DNA from: Clostridia bacterium | Lineage (GTDB): Bacteria > Bacillota > Clostridia > Christensenellales > Borkfalkiaceae | Direction of reading: 5' to 3' | NCBI GenBank assembly: GCA_900767195.1 | Contig: CAAFYG010000004.1 | Coordinates: 1 to 22,263 of the forward strand | DNA length: 22,263 nt | Part shown: piece by piece, positions 1-7,940 of the stretch | How the letters are laid out: each line of letters begins with the position of its first letter | Position numbering within the stretch: position 1 is the stretch's first letter | Notes under the pieces: model-generated | The model's database searches: none | What the model was told of the DNA's origin: nothing | The model's input: only the letters and a program-made list of their open reading frames with translations | Program-made: the position numbers and the translations under genes

Positions 1-330
1 CATCGTCACTTCGAGTCTCTCGTAAAAATCCACCGTTCTGTCGGCGTTGATCGTCACGTTCGCGTCGTATTTATTCACCGTAAACGCGTCATCCGAAGAA
101 GCCGCGTAAGCCGTAATTGTTTCCGCCGCGCCTTGAAAGCCGTTTATACCGCCGCCGTTTACGCCTTCCGCCCCGCCCGAGCCGTTAAAATTGCCGCCCG
201 AACGCGCAAAAATCGCCGAAGCAACCCCGCCCGTAATAACGAAAAAAAGCAGAAAAGCGAGCGCGATAAACCATCGCGTCCGCAATTTTGCTTTTCTTAT
301 TACGGAAGACGTTGAAAAATTATATTTCAT
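1..330 (-). CDS. DUF2207-like membrane protein, N-terminal part (runs off window)
   Basis: Only the first 110 codons are inside the window; the gene continues beyond base 1. The start ATG (328-330) has a GGGAG Shine-Dalgarno sequence upstream. The protein opens with a basic segment (RKAKLRTRW), then a hydrophobic stretch (about residues 21-41) that looks like a signal anchor or signal peptide, then a Gly/Asn-rich spacer. From about residue 88 it reads as a beta-rich segment (VNKYDANVTINADRTVDFYE) resembling the extracytoplasmic start of DUF2207 proteins. Genes of that family often sit next to lemA, and here lemA lies 24 bases upstream on the same strand, so the two probably share a transcript. 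The molecular function of DUF2207 is not established. The assignment rests on the short N-terminal pattern plus context. Confidence 0.72.
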   Translation of the reverse strand, partial: MKYNFSTSSVIRKAKLRTRWFIALAFLLFFVITGGVASAIFARSGGNFNGSGGAEGVNGGGINGFQGAAETITAYAASSDDAFTVNKYDANVTINADRTVDFYERLEVTM

Positions 331-354
331 AACCGTATCTCCCGCGGATTATAC

Positions 355-954
355 TCAGAACGAAACCTTTACGTTCTTTCTCTCTTCTTCGCTGTCCAGC
401 TCGAAGTACTTCTTCTTCTCGTAGCCTTTCTTGTTCGCCACGATCGAGGAAGGGAACACCTGAATTTTGTTGTTGAAAGTTTTCACCACGCCGTTATAAT
501 ATCTGCGCGCGCTTTCCAGCTCGCCTTCGAGATTTTTAAGCTGCTCCTGCAAATCGCGGAAGTTCGCGTCCGCCTTCAATTCGGGGTACGCTTCCTGCAC
601 CGCGTTGAGCAAAACTTTCAAAGAAGAATTGAGCGCGTTTGCCGCCTGCATCTTCTCTTCGGGAGTTTTCGCCGCCCCCGCCGCGTTACGCGCCGCCACC
701 ACATTCGTGAGCGTTTCGCTCTCATGCTTGGCATAGCCTTTCACGGTTTCCACAAGGTTAGGGATCAGATCGTATCTCTTTTTCAGGAATACGTCGATGG
801 TAGCCCAGGCTTCTTCCGCTTTGTTGTTCAGCCGAACGAGCGCGTTCGCCGTCTTGATCCACCAAACAGCGAACACAAGTCCAAGAATGATCACGAGTGC
901 GACAACCACGATCCCTACGATCGCGCCGACGCCGATAAGTAACGAATTTAACAT
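355..954 (-). CDS. lemA: LemA family protein
   Basis: The 199-aa length fits the family. A single long hydrophobic segment (about residues 4-32) is followed by the typical LemA helical core: NALVRLNNKAEEAWATIDV, then KKRYDLIPNLVETVKGYA, an ARNA motif near residue 88, and a final VFPSSIVA segment. LemA proteins are anchored in the membrane by one N-terminal helix; their biochemical role is unknown. The ATG is preceded by AAGGAG. A strong sigma-A-type promoter lies about 80 bases upstream, and the DUF2207-like gene follows after 24 bases, so these form a two-gene unit or the beginning of a longer one. Confidence 0.95.
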   Translation of the reverse strand: MLNSLLIGVGAIVGIVVVALVIILGLVFAVWWIKTANALVRLNNKAEEAWATIDVFLKKRYDLIPNLVETVKGYAKHESETLTNVVAARNAAGAAKTPEEKMQAANALNSSLKVLLNAVQEAYPELKADANFRDLQEQLKNLEGELESARRYYNGVVKTFNNKIQVFPSSIVANKKGYEKKKYFELDSEEERKNVKVSF

Positions 955-1035
955 CTGTTTCTCCTTCCGTTTTTCCGCCTTTCATTTGCCGCGTATTTCA
1001 TCGCGCGCAGCGAAATAAACGAATTTTCTAAAATT

Positions 1036-1064
1036 ATTATACTATATAACTCGGCAAAAATCAA
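1036..1064 (-). promoter_or_regulatory. sigma-A-type promoter of lemA
   Basis: On the minus strand TTGATT (1059-1064) and TATAAT (1036-1041) are separated by exactly 17 bases, in an AT-rich gap upstream of lemA. This leaves a leader of roughly 75 bases before the lemA start codon. Confidence 0.85.
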
Positions 1065-1138
1065 CGATTTGAGCGAAATTTCGCAAAAATTTTTTGCCCG
1101 AAATCGTCATTTTTCCCTGATTTCACCCGTTTTTCGCA

Positions 1139-2062
1139 CTATTTTTCGATAAACGCGAGCGCGTCCGCATAAACTTCTTCTTTCCCAAGCTCGTTTAATA
1201 TTTCGTGTCGCATTTTCGGGTACAGCTTTCCCGCTACGTTTTTATAGCCTGCGGAACGCAGAAATTCCTGCGCGGCAAGCCATTTTTTCTCGTTCACGAT
1301 CACGGGATCGTCCGCGCCCGCTATAAAGAAAATCGGCAAATCCGGTTTTTTCACGGGATAGTTTTTCTTCTTGTACACGTTTTTCACGAGATGCAGAAGA
1401 TTTGAAAAACCGTTGCACGTGAAGATGAAATTGCACTTTTCGTCCGCGTTGTACTTTTTCACGATCTCTTTATCGCGCGTGAGCCAGGCGTTTTTGCCCT
1501 CTCCCGGGAATTCGTCGTCGCCGCCGCCCGTAGAAGCGTTCGCCATCAGCCTGCTTCTGTAAGTCCTGCCTTTAAAAGCCGAAATCAGGCCGTTCAGAAA
1601 AAGCCCGAACCCCGCGAGCGGATTTTTCGAAGGCGAGCCGCACACTATCAGTTTATCGATTTTGTTTTCGTACTTTTTCAGGTACGCGCGCACCACCAAA
1701 GACCCCATGCTATGCCCGAACAGCGTAATTTCAAGTCCCGGATGCAGCCGCCTGATTTCGTCCGTTATAAGCGCAACGTCGTCCACGATCGCTACGCCCT
1801 TTTTATCGCCGAAATACCCGAGATTATCGTTGCCCGTCACGCTGCCGCCATGCCCCCGATGATCGTGCGAAAACACGATATAGCCGTTTTCCGTAAGGAA
1901 TTCGATAAAACCTTCGTACCGCTCTTTGTACTCGCACATGCCGTGTACGATCTGCACCGCGCCCTTTGCGTTTTCGTCCGTCTGCCCCGCCGCCGCATAT
2001 TCCGCGCAGGAAATCGCAAGATCGTCGTACTGCGATTGCAGCGTAAATTCTCTTTTTTGCAT
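1139..2062 (-). CDS. alpha/beta hydrolase, monoacylglycerol lipase / lysophospholipase type
   Basis: This 307-aa protein has the layout of the serine aminopeptidase S33 / lysophospholipase group. An oxyanion-side motif IVHGMCEYKERYEGF occupies residues 38-52, followed by DHRGHGGS (67-74). The nucleophile elbow GHSMGS puts Ser118 in place. The acid is Asp252 within AGADDPV, and the base is His286 within MRHEILNE. No signal peptide is visible, so it should be cytoplasmic or membrane-peripheral. Likely chemistry is ester hydrolysis of monoacylglycerol or lysophospholipid substrates, but sequence alone does not fix the substrate. It lies 40 bases downstream of hemW on the same strand and may be co-transcribed. 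The ATG has an AGGGG sequence upstream. Confidence 0.88.
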   Translation of the reverse strand: MQKREFTLQSQYDDLAISCAEYAAAGQTDENAKGAVQIVHGMCEYKERYEGFIEFLTENGYIVFSHDHRGHGGSVTGNDNLGYFGDKKGVAIVDDVALITDEIRRLHPGLEITLFGHSMGSLVVRAYLKKYENKIDKLIVCGSPSKNPLAGFGLFLNGLISAFKGRTYRSRLMANASTGGGDDEFPGEGKNAWLTRDKEIVKKYNADEKCNFIFTCNGFSNLLHLVKNVYKKKNYPVKKPDLPIFFIAGADDPVIVNEKKWLAAQEFLRSAGYKNVAGKLYPKMRHEILNELGKEEVYADALAFIEK

Positions 2063-2102
2063 GATATTTATACCCCTTTTCCGTATTATTGCCGTTCTTT
2101 GT

Positions 2103-3236
2103 TTAATCTCTCTGCCGCGGCTCTTCCATAAACGGCATTAAAATCCGATTTTGTACGTACAGATACTCGTCCTTGATCTTCACGCGCGCGCCGTCTTCGG
2201 AAAAATCGAGATATTTGCGCGTTTTCGAAAGCGCGGCGGGAAAATCATCTTCAAACGCGGAAGAAAATTCTTTTTCGTATTCCGCAAGCGAAAGACCTTC
2301 GGCGGTGCGCAAAGCAAGCATCACCTTTTCGAATTTCGCGTCCGCTTCGTCCACTTCTTCGCAATCCACCGCCGGGAAGAAGCCGGAAATCACGCACTTC
2401 ATATAATCGTCGAGATTAAACGTGTTCGTAAACCGCTTGCCGTTCATAAACGACGAAGCCGCAAGTCCCACGCCGATATATTCGCCGCGCCGCCAATAGT
2501 TTAAATTGTGACGGCTTTCGAAACCGGGTTTCGCGAAATTCGAAATTTCGTAGCGGCGATAGCCGAGATTTTCAAGCAGGTTTCGCCCGAAATCGTACAT
2601 ATCCGCCACCTCGTCGGAATCGGGCAACTCGCCGTTTAAATAGTCGGTGTAAATGGGCGTGCCGTCCTCCACCGTAAGCGCGTACATCGAAATATGCGAA
2701 GATCCGCACGCCGCCGCAAGCTCGATCGTCTTTTTAATATCGTCTTTCGACTGATTTTTTAAACCGAGCATCACGTCGGTGCTGAAATTTTTGCCCTTTA
2801 AAAGCTTCGCGGCGTACACGTAATCGCGCGCGTTGTGAATCCTGCCGAGATCTTCCAGCTGAGAATCAATGGCAGTCTGCAACCCGATCGAAAAGCGGTT
2901 GATGCCCGCCTTTTCATAGATTTTCACCTTTTCTTCGCCGATCGTGCCGGGGTTGAGTTCCAGCGTGATTTCGGCATTTTCCGAAAGGGTAAAGCTCTCG
3001 CGGATACGGTTCATTGCGCCTAAGATAAGCTTCGGCGGAATATACGAAGGCGTGCCGCCTCCGAAATACACCGTGTCGAACACTCTGCCTTTGAGTTCTT
3101 CGCCGCGCATTTTGAGTTCTTTGTAAACGCAAGCCATATACGCTTCGGCATACCCGATTTTATCGGGAAACGAAACGAAATCGCAATACGAGCATTTCTG
3201 CCTGCAAAACGGAATATGAATATAAATTCCTGCCAT
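2103..3236 (-). CDS. hemW: radical SAM heme chaperone HemW
   Basis: The 377-aa protein begins with YIHIPFC and the radical-SAM motif CxxxCxxC (Cys11, Cys15, Cys18), continuing as CDF. This is the HemW form, not the HemN/CPDH form. GGGTPS at 59-64 is the SAM-binding glycine motif, and the NPGT and RFSIGLQT segments are also family-typical. HemW binds heme and delivers it to apoproteins, and is historically misannotated as oxygen-independent coproporphyrinogen oxidase. The ATG has an AGGTGA sequence upstream. lepA lies upstream on the same strand, the arrangement known from many Firmicutes, but here 189 bases containing an inverted-repeat element separate them. Confidence 0.95.
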   Translation of the reverse strand: MAGIYIHIPFCRQKCSYCDFVSFPDKIGYAEAYMACVYKELKMRGEELKGRVFDTVYFGGGTPSYIPPKLILGAMNRIRESFTLSENAEITLELNPGTIGEEKVKIYEKAGINRFSIGLQTAIDSQLEDLGRIHNARDYVYAAKLLKGKNFSTDVMLGLKNQSKDDIKKTIELAAACGSSHISMYALTVEDGTPIYTDYLNGELPDSDEVADMYDFGRNLLENLGYRRYEISNFAKPGFESRHNLNYWRRGEYIGVGLAASSFMNGKRFTNTFNLDDYMKCVISGFFPAVDCEEVDEADAKFEKVMLALRTAEGLSLAEYEKEFSSAFEDDFPAALSKTRKYLDFSEDGARVKIKDEYLYVQNRILMPFMEEPRQRD

Positions 3237-3295
3237 AATTTCACCTATGATTTTAATTTCAGCCTTATTTTCAGTCTTATTTTTTCCCGATTTCG

Positions 3296-3421
3296 CTCGT
3301 GCTTCAAAAGCGAGCAGTTCGCGAAGCGCGCGGATTTCGCCGCACGGAGCGTACTAAAACGTACGTGACTAAGGCGAAAACGCAAGTGCGACAAAGAAAT
3401 GCGAAGCTTTTCAAGCACGAG
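3296..3421. repeat. intergenic inverted-repeat element, copy A (126 bp)
   Basis: The ends form a near-perfect inverted repeat: 16 bases at 3296-3311 match the reverse complement of 3406-3421 at 15 of 16 positions (CTCGTGCTTcAAAAGC against CTCGTGCTTgAAAAGC). Inside, TTTCGCC pairs with GGCGAAA, and the centre is a short hairpin CGTAC-loop-GTACG. The whole element could fold as one long imperfect hairpin. It starts within five bases of the lepA stop codon on the 3' side of lepA. Its right half resembles copy B at 6250-6385. No coding capacity is evident. Confidence 0.75.
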
Positions 3422-3425
3422 AAAA

Positions 3426-5234
3426 TCAATCCTTGTTGGTTTTCAGTATTTCCATAAACACTTCCGACGGCACTTCCACGCTGCCTACCTTGCGCATGCG
3501 TTTTTTGCCCTCTTTCTGTTTTTCGAGCAGCTTGCGCTTACGGGTAATATCGCCGCCGTAGCACTTGGCAAGCACGTCTTTGCGCACGGCTTTCACCGTT
3601 TCGCGGGCAATCACCTTGCCGCCAACCGCCGCCTGCACAGGCACTTCGAAAAGTTGGCGCGGAATCGCGTCTTTCAGATTTTCGCAAAGCGTTCTGCCGC
3701 GTTCGTACGCACGCTCCTCGAACACGATCGAAGAAAGCGCGTCGCACACCTCGCCGTTTAAAAGAATATCCAGCTTCACAAGTTTCGAACGTTCATACCC
3801 CGCCAGCTCGTAATCGAAACTCGCATACCCTTTCGTGCGCGACTTCAAGCCGTCGAAAAAGTCGTAAACGATCTCGTTCAACGGCAGCGAGTATTCCAGC
3901 CGCACCCGCCGCTCGTCCATATACGTCATGTTCTTGAATACGCCGCGCTTATCCTTGCAAAGATCCATCACCGCACCCATATAATCGGGCGGAGTGTATA
4001 TATCCGCTTTCACGATCGGCTCTTCCATATACTCTATTTCCGATATCGGCGGCAGATGCGAAGGATTATCCACGAAAAATTCCGTTCCGTCCGTCTTATG
4101 CACCTTATACGAAACGGACGGCGCGGTGGTGATGATATCCAGGTTGAATTCCCGCTCGATTCGTTCCTGAATGATTTCCATGTGCAGAAGTCCCAAAAAC
4201 CCGCAGCGGAAACCAAACCCCAACGCCACGGAAGTATCCGGCTCGAAAATCAAGGAAGCGTCGTTTAACTGCAATTTCATAATCGCGTCTTTAAGATCCC
4301 CGAATTTGCTTCCGTCCAGCGGATAAATGCCGCAGAATACCACGGGCTGACTTTTCTTATACCCCGGCAAAGCCTCTTTCGCGGGGCGTTCGGCGTTCGT
4401 CACCGTATCGCCCACTTCAACGTCCTGTATCGACTTGATCGAAGCGGCGATATACCCCACTTCGCCCGCCGAAAGTTTGCTTTGCGGCAGCAGATTCGGC
4501 GCAAACGCACCCACTTCCGTCACGTCATACACGTTTTCGGAAAGAAACGTTTTAATCTTATCCCCCACTTTCACGCCGCCGTCGAAAATGCGCACGAATA
4601 AAATCACGCCCTTGTAATTATCGTAATAGCTATCGAAAATCAAAGCTTTCAGAGGCGCGTCCGTATCGCCGTCGGGCGCGGGAAAAGCCTTCGGAATCGC
4701 TTCTAAAAGATCGTCGATATTGATCCCTTCTTTCGCCGAAACGCAGGGCGCGTTCGAAGCGTCAAGCCCGATCACGTCTTCGATTTCCTTTTTCACCTCG
4801 TCCACGCGCGCGCTCGGCAAATCGATTTTATTGATCACGGGCAGAATTTCAAGATTGTTTTCGAGAGCAAGATACACGTTCGCAAGCGTCTGCGCCTCCA
4901 CCCCCTGAGTGGCGTCCACCACAAGAATCGCGCCCTCGCACGCCGCAAGCGAACGGCTCACCTCGTAGGTAAAATCCACATGTCCCGGGGTATCGATCAA
5001 ATTAAATTCGTACTCTTCGCCGTCTTTCGCCTGATAAAACATTCTCACGGGCGTGAGCTTGATGGTAATGCCGCGCTCGCGTTCAATATCCATCGAATCG
5101 AGCAGCTGTTCTTCCATATCGCGTTTCGATACCTGACCGGTGCGCTCCATCAATCGATCCGCGAGCGTGCTTTTGCCGTGATCGATATGCGCTATAATAC
5201 AAAAATTCCGAAGTCTCTGATTAGGTTTTGCCAT
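3426..5234 (-). CDS. lepA: translation elongation factor 4 (LepA, ribosome back-translocase)
   Basis: Full-length at 602 aa, the usual size. The GTPase domain has G1 AHIDHGKS (15-22), RGITI, DTPGHVDF and NKIDLPSA. It is followed by the EF-G-like domains and the LepA-specific C-terminal region (SVEVPSEVF near the end). LepA is a ribosome-associated translational GTPase thought to act under ionic or other stress and in initiation or subunit biogenesis. The ATG follows AGGAAT. A lysR gene ends 45 bases upstream on the same strand, so read-through from it is possible. hemW follows downstream, but an inverted-repeat element sits immediately after the stop codon. Confidence 0.97.
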   Translation of the reverse strand: MAKPNQRLRNFCIIAHIDHGKSTLADRLMERTGQVSKRDMEEQLLDSMDIERERGITIKLTPVRMFYQAKDGEEYEFNLIDTPGHVDFTYEVSRSLAACEGAILVVDATQGVEAQTLANVYLALENNLEILPVINKIDLPSARVDEVKKEIEDVIGLDASNAPCVSAKEGINIDDLLEAIPKAFPAPDGDTDAPLKALIFDSYYDNYKGVILFVRIFDGGVKVGDKIKTFLSENVYDVTEVGAFAPNLLPQSKLSAGEVGYIAASIKSIQDVEVGDTVTNAERPAKEALPGYKKSQPVVFCGIYPLDGSKFGDLKDAIMKLQLNDASLIFEPDTSVALGFGFRCGFLGLLHMEIIQERIEREFNLDIITTAPSVSYKVHKTDGTEFFVDNPSHLPPISEIEYMEEPIVKADIYTPPDYMGAVMDLCKDKRGVFKNMTYMDERRVRLEYSLPLNEIVYDFFDGLKSRTKGYASFDYELAGYERSKLVKLDILLNGEVCDALSSIVFEERAYERGRTLCENLKDAIPRQLFEVPVQAAVGGKVIARETVKAVRKDVLAKCYGGDITRKRKLLEKQKEGKKRMRKVGSVEVPSEVFMEILKTNKD

Positions 5235-5279
5235 ATTTTATTCCTGTTTTTTCTATGAGTCTTTTTTCTTGCGCCGCTT

Positions 5280-6185
5280 TCAATTCCCTTTCGAACGATT
5301 CATCCCCGCAACCGATAAAAACGCAGAAACAAGTTTCTCTTTTTCCGATTTCGGATTGATCGCCACATATAACGCACCGATCGCGTTCCCGGACGGCGCA
5401 ACCGGAAGCTCGTACAATTTGCCGCACGCAATCTCTTTTTCCGCATAAATACGGGGCATAAGCACCGCTCCCGCGCCTGCCGCCGCAAGTTCTTTCGCCG
5501 TTTCCGTCGTCACGCCGGAAATCGCCGCGCCGTCCTCGTCCTCGTTCTCGTCCAGAGCGATCAGCGGCAACTTCACCGCGCAAACGTGCGCCGCACCCGA
5601 TTTTTTATCGCGTCCGTTTTTCGTGTTTTTCAAAGCGTTTTCCAGCTTTTCACAATATTTTTTATCGCCGAGATACACTTTTTCGAGCGAAATTCCGGCA
5701 GGAAACGAAGCCACGTTTTCTTCGCAAAAATACGGCAACTCGTTAAACACCGCGTCCGCCTTGCCGCTACGCAGCATTTCCCGGGCGTTATCGTCGTTCG
5801 CTCGCAGCATTTTCACTCGCACGGCGGGGAATTTTTTAGAAAACGCCGCTATTTTATCCGCCAGAACATAGCGAAAAATCTCGTCGGAAGCGATTATTTT
5901 CAACTCTTCTCCGCGCCGCGCCGCCGAGCCGCTCACTTCGTTTTCCGCCTCTTCCAAAAGGCGCAACGCGCGCTCTACTTTGCCGATAATGCGCTTTCCG
6001 CCCTCTTCCGAAAGCTCCATACCGCGATACGTGCGGTTGAAAAGCGTAACGCCGAGCTGATTTTCGAGCTGCTTCACCGACTGCGAAACGGCGGGTTGAG
6101 AAATATAAAGCTCTTCGGCGGCTTTCGTAAGCGAACCGTTTTTCGCCACCGTATAAAACACGCGGTATAAATCAAGATTAACCAT
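5280..6185 (-). CDS. LysR family transcriptional regulator
   Basis: The 301-aa protein has a classic LysR winged helix-turn-helix: DLYRVFYTVAKNGSLTKAAE, then LYISQPAVSQSVKQLENQLG and LFNRTYRG (residues 4-55). A linker helix and an effector-binding region of about 200 residues follow. The effector domain is poorly conserved and carries a charged insertion (KNTKNGRDKKSG) before its second half, so the ligand cannot be named. LysR regulators usually act on a divergent neighbour, but here both flanking genes (mnmE and lepA) lie on the same strand, so the target is unclear. The ATG has AAAGGA upstream. No convincing promoter hexamers were found in the gap behind it. Confidence 0.92.
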   Translation of the reverse strand: MVNLDLYRVFYTVAKNGSLTKAAEELYISQPAVSQSVKQLENQLGVTLFNRTYRGMELSEEGGKRIIGKVERALRLLEEAENEVSGSAARRGEELKIIASDEIFRYVLADKIAAFSKKFPAVRVKMLRANDDNAREMLRSGKADAVFNELPYFCEENVASFPAGISLEKVYLGDKKYCEKLENALKNTKNGRDKKSGAAHVCAVKLPLIALDENEDEDGAAISGVTTETAKELAAAGAGAVLMPRIYAEKEIACGKLYELPVAPSGNAIGALYVAINPKSEKEKLVSAFLSVAGMNRSKGN

Positions 6186-6249
6186 AATTTTTTCCTTTTG
6201 TAATTTTCCCCTCTTTAATTATTGCCTTATTCTGCGCCAACACCCCTTA

Positions 6250-6385
6250 AATGCGCGATATGCACGGCTCAGAAGCAAGCAAGACAAGGCGTCTGCGGCT
6301 TTTGCGACGGGAATTTACAAGTAGTAAATGACCAAGCAAAAACGCAAAGACAACACAGTATTGCGTAGCTTATCAGCCGCGCATT
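6250..6385. repeat. intergenic inverted-repeat element, copy B (136 bp)
   Basis: AATGCGCG at 6250-6257 is the exact reverse complement of 6378-6385, which also overlaps the mnmE stop codon. A central hairpin TTTAC-AAGTA-GTAAA lies at 6314-6328. The right half aligns with copy A over about 70 bases: both read as a TTT(C/G)GC-ACGG core, a small central hairpin, GTGAC/ATGAC, C/AAGGC or CAAGC, AAAACGCAA, then GCG-AGCTT-TCA. As in copy A, the element directly abuts the 3' end of the upstream minus-strand gene. Confidence 0.7.
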
Positions 6386-7724
6386 ATTTGCCGACGCAAA
6401 ACTTAGAAAAGATTTCGGACACAATTTCTTCCGAAGCGGTTTCACCCGTGATTTCTCCGAGCGTTTCCCAAGCCTCTTGCACCGAAACCGAAAGTAAATC
6501 CAAAGGCATGGAATTTACGTCCGCCAAAGCCGAAGCCAACGCCGATTTAGCGCGCTGCAACGCTTTAAAATGCCTCTCTTCCACCAAAAACGCGCTCTCT
6601 TCCGTGCGCTCGCCAACTCCGCGCGATACCAAAAGCCGTTTCAGCTCGGCGAACCCTTCGCCCGTCGCCGCCGACACCGTCACGTCCGCGTCCGTTTCCG
6701 TTTCGTCGCCGGATATATCGGCTTTATTCAAAACTTTAATATACGCTCCGCATTTCGCAAGCTGCAACACCCGCGCGTCCTCTTCTGAAAACGGCGCGCC
6801 TTTTTCCGATACGAACATACGAAGATCCGCGCTTTTAATCAGCTTTTCCGCAAGAGAAATGCCCGCGTTTTCTATCTCGTCGCCGCTCTCGCGCACCCCC
6901 GCCGTATCATACAGACGAAACCGCACGCCGCATAGCTCGATCTCTCCTTCCACCGCGTCGCGCGTAGTGCCGGCAGCCGAAGATACAATCGCCTTATCGT
7001 AGCCGAGCAACCTGTTTAAAATCGAGCTTTTTCCCGTGTTCGGCTTTCCGCAGATCGCCACCGTCACGCCCGTTTTCGCACGCCTGCCCGTACCGTACCC
7101 CGCAAGCAGCACGCTGATGCCGTTCTTCGCCTTTTGCAGCGCGGCGCGCACCTCTTCGCGGCTCTCTTCTTCCACGTCCTCTTCGGGATAGTCCACGCTC
7201 GCGCCGATCGCCGCAAGCGTGTTTTTCAATACGTTCTGAATTTCACGCACCCGCCCCGTCAGTTTTTCGTTGTATAAAAGATAACCCGCGCGGATTTCCG
7301 CTTCCGACTCCCCGTTGATAAGATCGGCTATTCCTTCGGCGGAAGACAACGAAAGTTTGCCGTTCAAAAACGCGCGCTTGGTAAATTCGCCCCGCCCCGC
7401 AGGCAACGCCCCCAAAGCAAACGTGCGCTTTAAAATTCCCGCGGCCACCCCTTCGCCGCCGTGGCATTGAAATTCCACCACGTCCTCGCCCGTGTAGGAA
7501 TACGGAGCTTTGAAATACACGCACAGACCGTAATCGGAAAAGCCTTCGCACAAAATATCGCCCGGGTACATCCGGTACGGCTGAAAATCTTTCACCGAAA
7601 CTTTCCCGCGCGGCCGAAACATTTTTTCCGCGATTTCAAGCGGATTTTTCCCGCTGATTCTTATAATCGCGATACCGCCTTTGCCGTGCGGCGTGGCGAT
7701 CGCCGAAACATTTTCCGAAAACAT
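6384..7724 (-). CDS. mnmE: tRNA uridine-5-carboxymethylaminomethyl modification GTPase MnmE
   Basis: 446 aa, normal length. The N-terminal tetrahydrofolate-binding domain starts IATPHGKGGIAIIRISG. The central helical region is followed by an inserted G domain with GKPNTGKS (226-233), TTRD (253-256), DTAG (273-276) and NKAD (333-336). The protein ends in CVGK, matching the invariant C(I/L/V)GK C-terminus that carries the catalytic cysteine. With MnmG it installs the cmnm5 group on U34 of certain tRNAs. The ATG has GGAGAAGG upstream, and a promoter lies about 110 bases upstream. In many Firmicutes mnmE is followed by mnmG; here the next gene is a LysR regulator instead. Confidence 0.97.
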   Translation of the reverse strand: MFSENVSAIATPHGKGGIAIIRISGKNPLEIAEKMFRPRGKVSVKDFQPYRMYPGDILCEGFSDYGLCVYFKAPYSYTGEDVVEFQCHGGEGVAAGILKRTFALGALPAGRGEFTKRAFLNGKLSLSSAEGIADLINGESEAEIRAGYLLYNEKLTGRVREIQNVLKNTLAAIGASVDYPEEDVEEESREEVRAALQKAKNGISVLLAGYGTGRRAKTGVTVAICGKPNTGKSSILNRLLGYDKAIVSSAAGTTRDAVEGEIELCGVRFRLYDTAGVRESGDEIENAGISLAEKLIKSADLRMFVSEKGAPFSEEDARVLQLAKCGAYIKVLNKADISGDETETDADVTVSAATGEGFAELKRLLVSRGVGERTEESAFLVEERHFKALQRAKSALASALADVNSMPLDLLSVSVQEAWETLGEITGETASEEIVSEIFSKFCVGK

Positions 7725-7832
7725 TTTTCCTTCTCCGAGCCTCTGCCCGCGCGAAACCGCGCAAAAATCGAAACAAAATCTTCGCTTCTTCGCACGAGAA
7801 CAATAAAATAAGTATAATTTTTAGTTATATCT

Positions 7833-7862
7833 ATTATAGCACGGTACGCACCGGCAAGTAAA
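7833..7862 (-). promoter_or_regulatory. promoter upstream of mnmE
   Basis: On the minus strand a perfect TATAAT (7833-7838) lies 18 bases from a TTTACT -35-like hexamer (7857-7862). It sits just beyond the terminator of the preceding transcription unit, as expected for an independent mnmE promoter. Confidence 0.7.
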
Positions 7863-7883
7863 GCGTTTTACAGGCTTTACGCA

Positions 7884-7928
7884 TAAAAAAATTCATCGGG
7901 CGCAACATTTTTGCCGCCCCGATGAATT
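7884..7928 (-). terminator. rho-independent terminator after the ecfA-ecfT-truA unit
   Basis: On the minus strand an 11-bp stem (AATTCATCGGG at 7890-7900 with its complement 7918-7928) is followed by a run of seven T (7884-7890 read on minus). It begins 12 bases after the stop codon of the Gly/Tyr-tailed membrane protein gene. Confidence 0.88.
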
Positions 7929-7940
7929 ACTTTTGATCTT

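Noticed and set aside
6190..6250. Promoter for the LysR gene
   Set aside because: Only weak hexamers (TTGGCG with TAAAGA or TAATTA) could be aligned; not reported as a feature.
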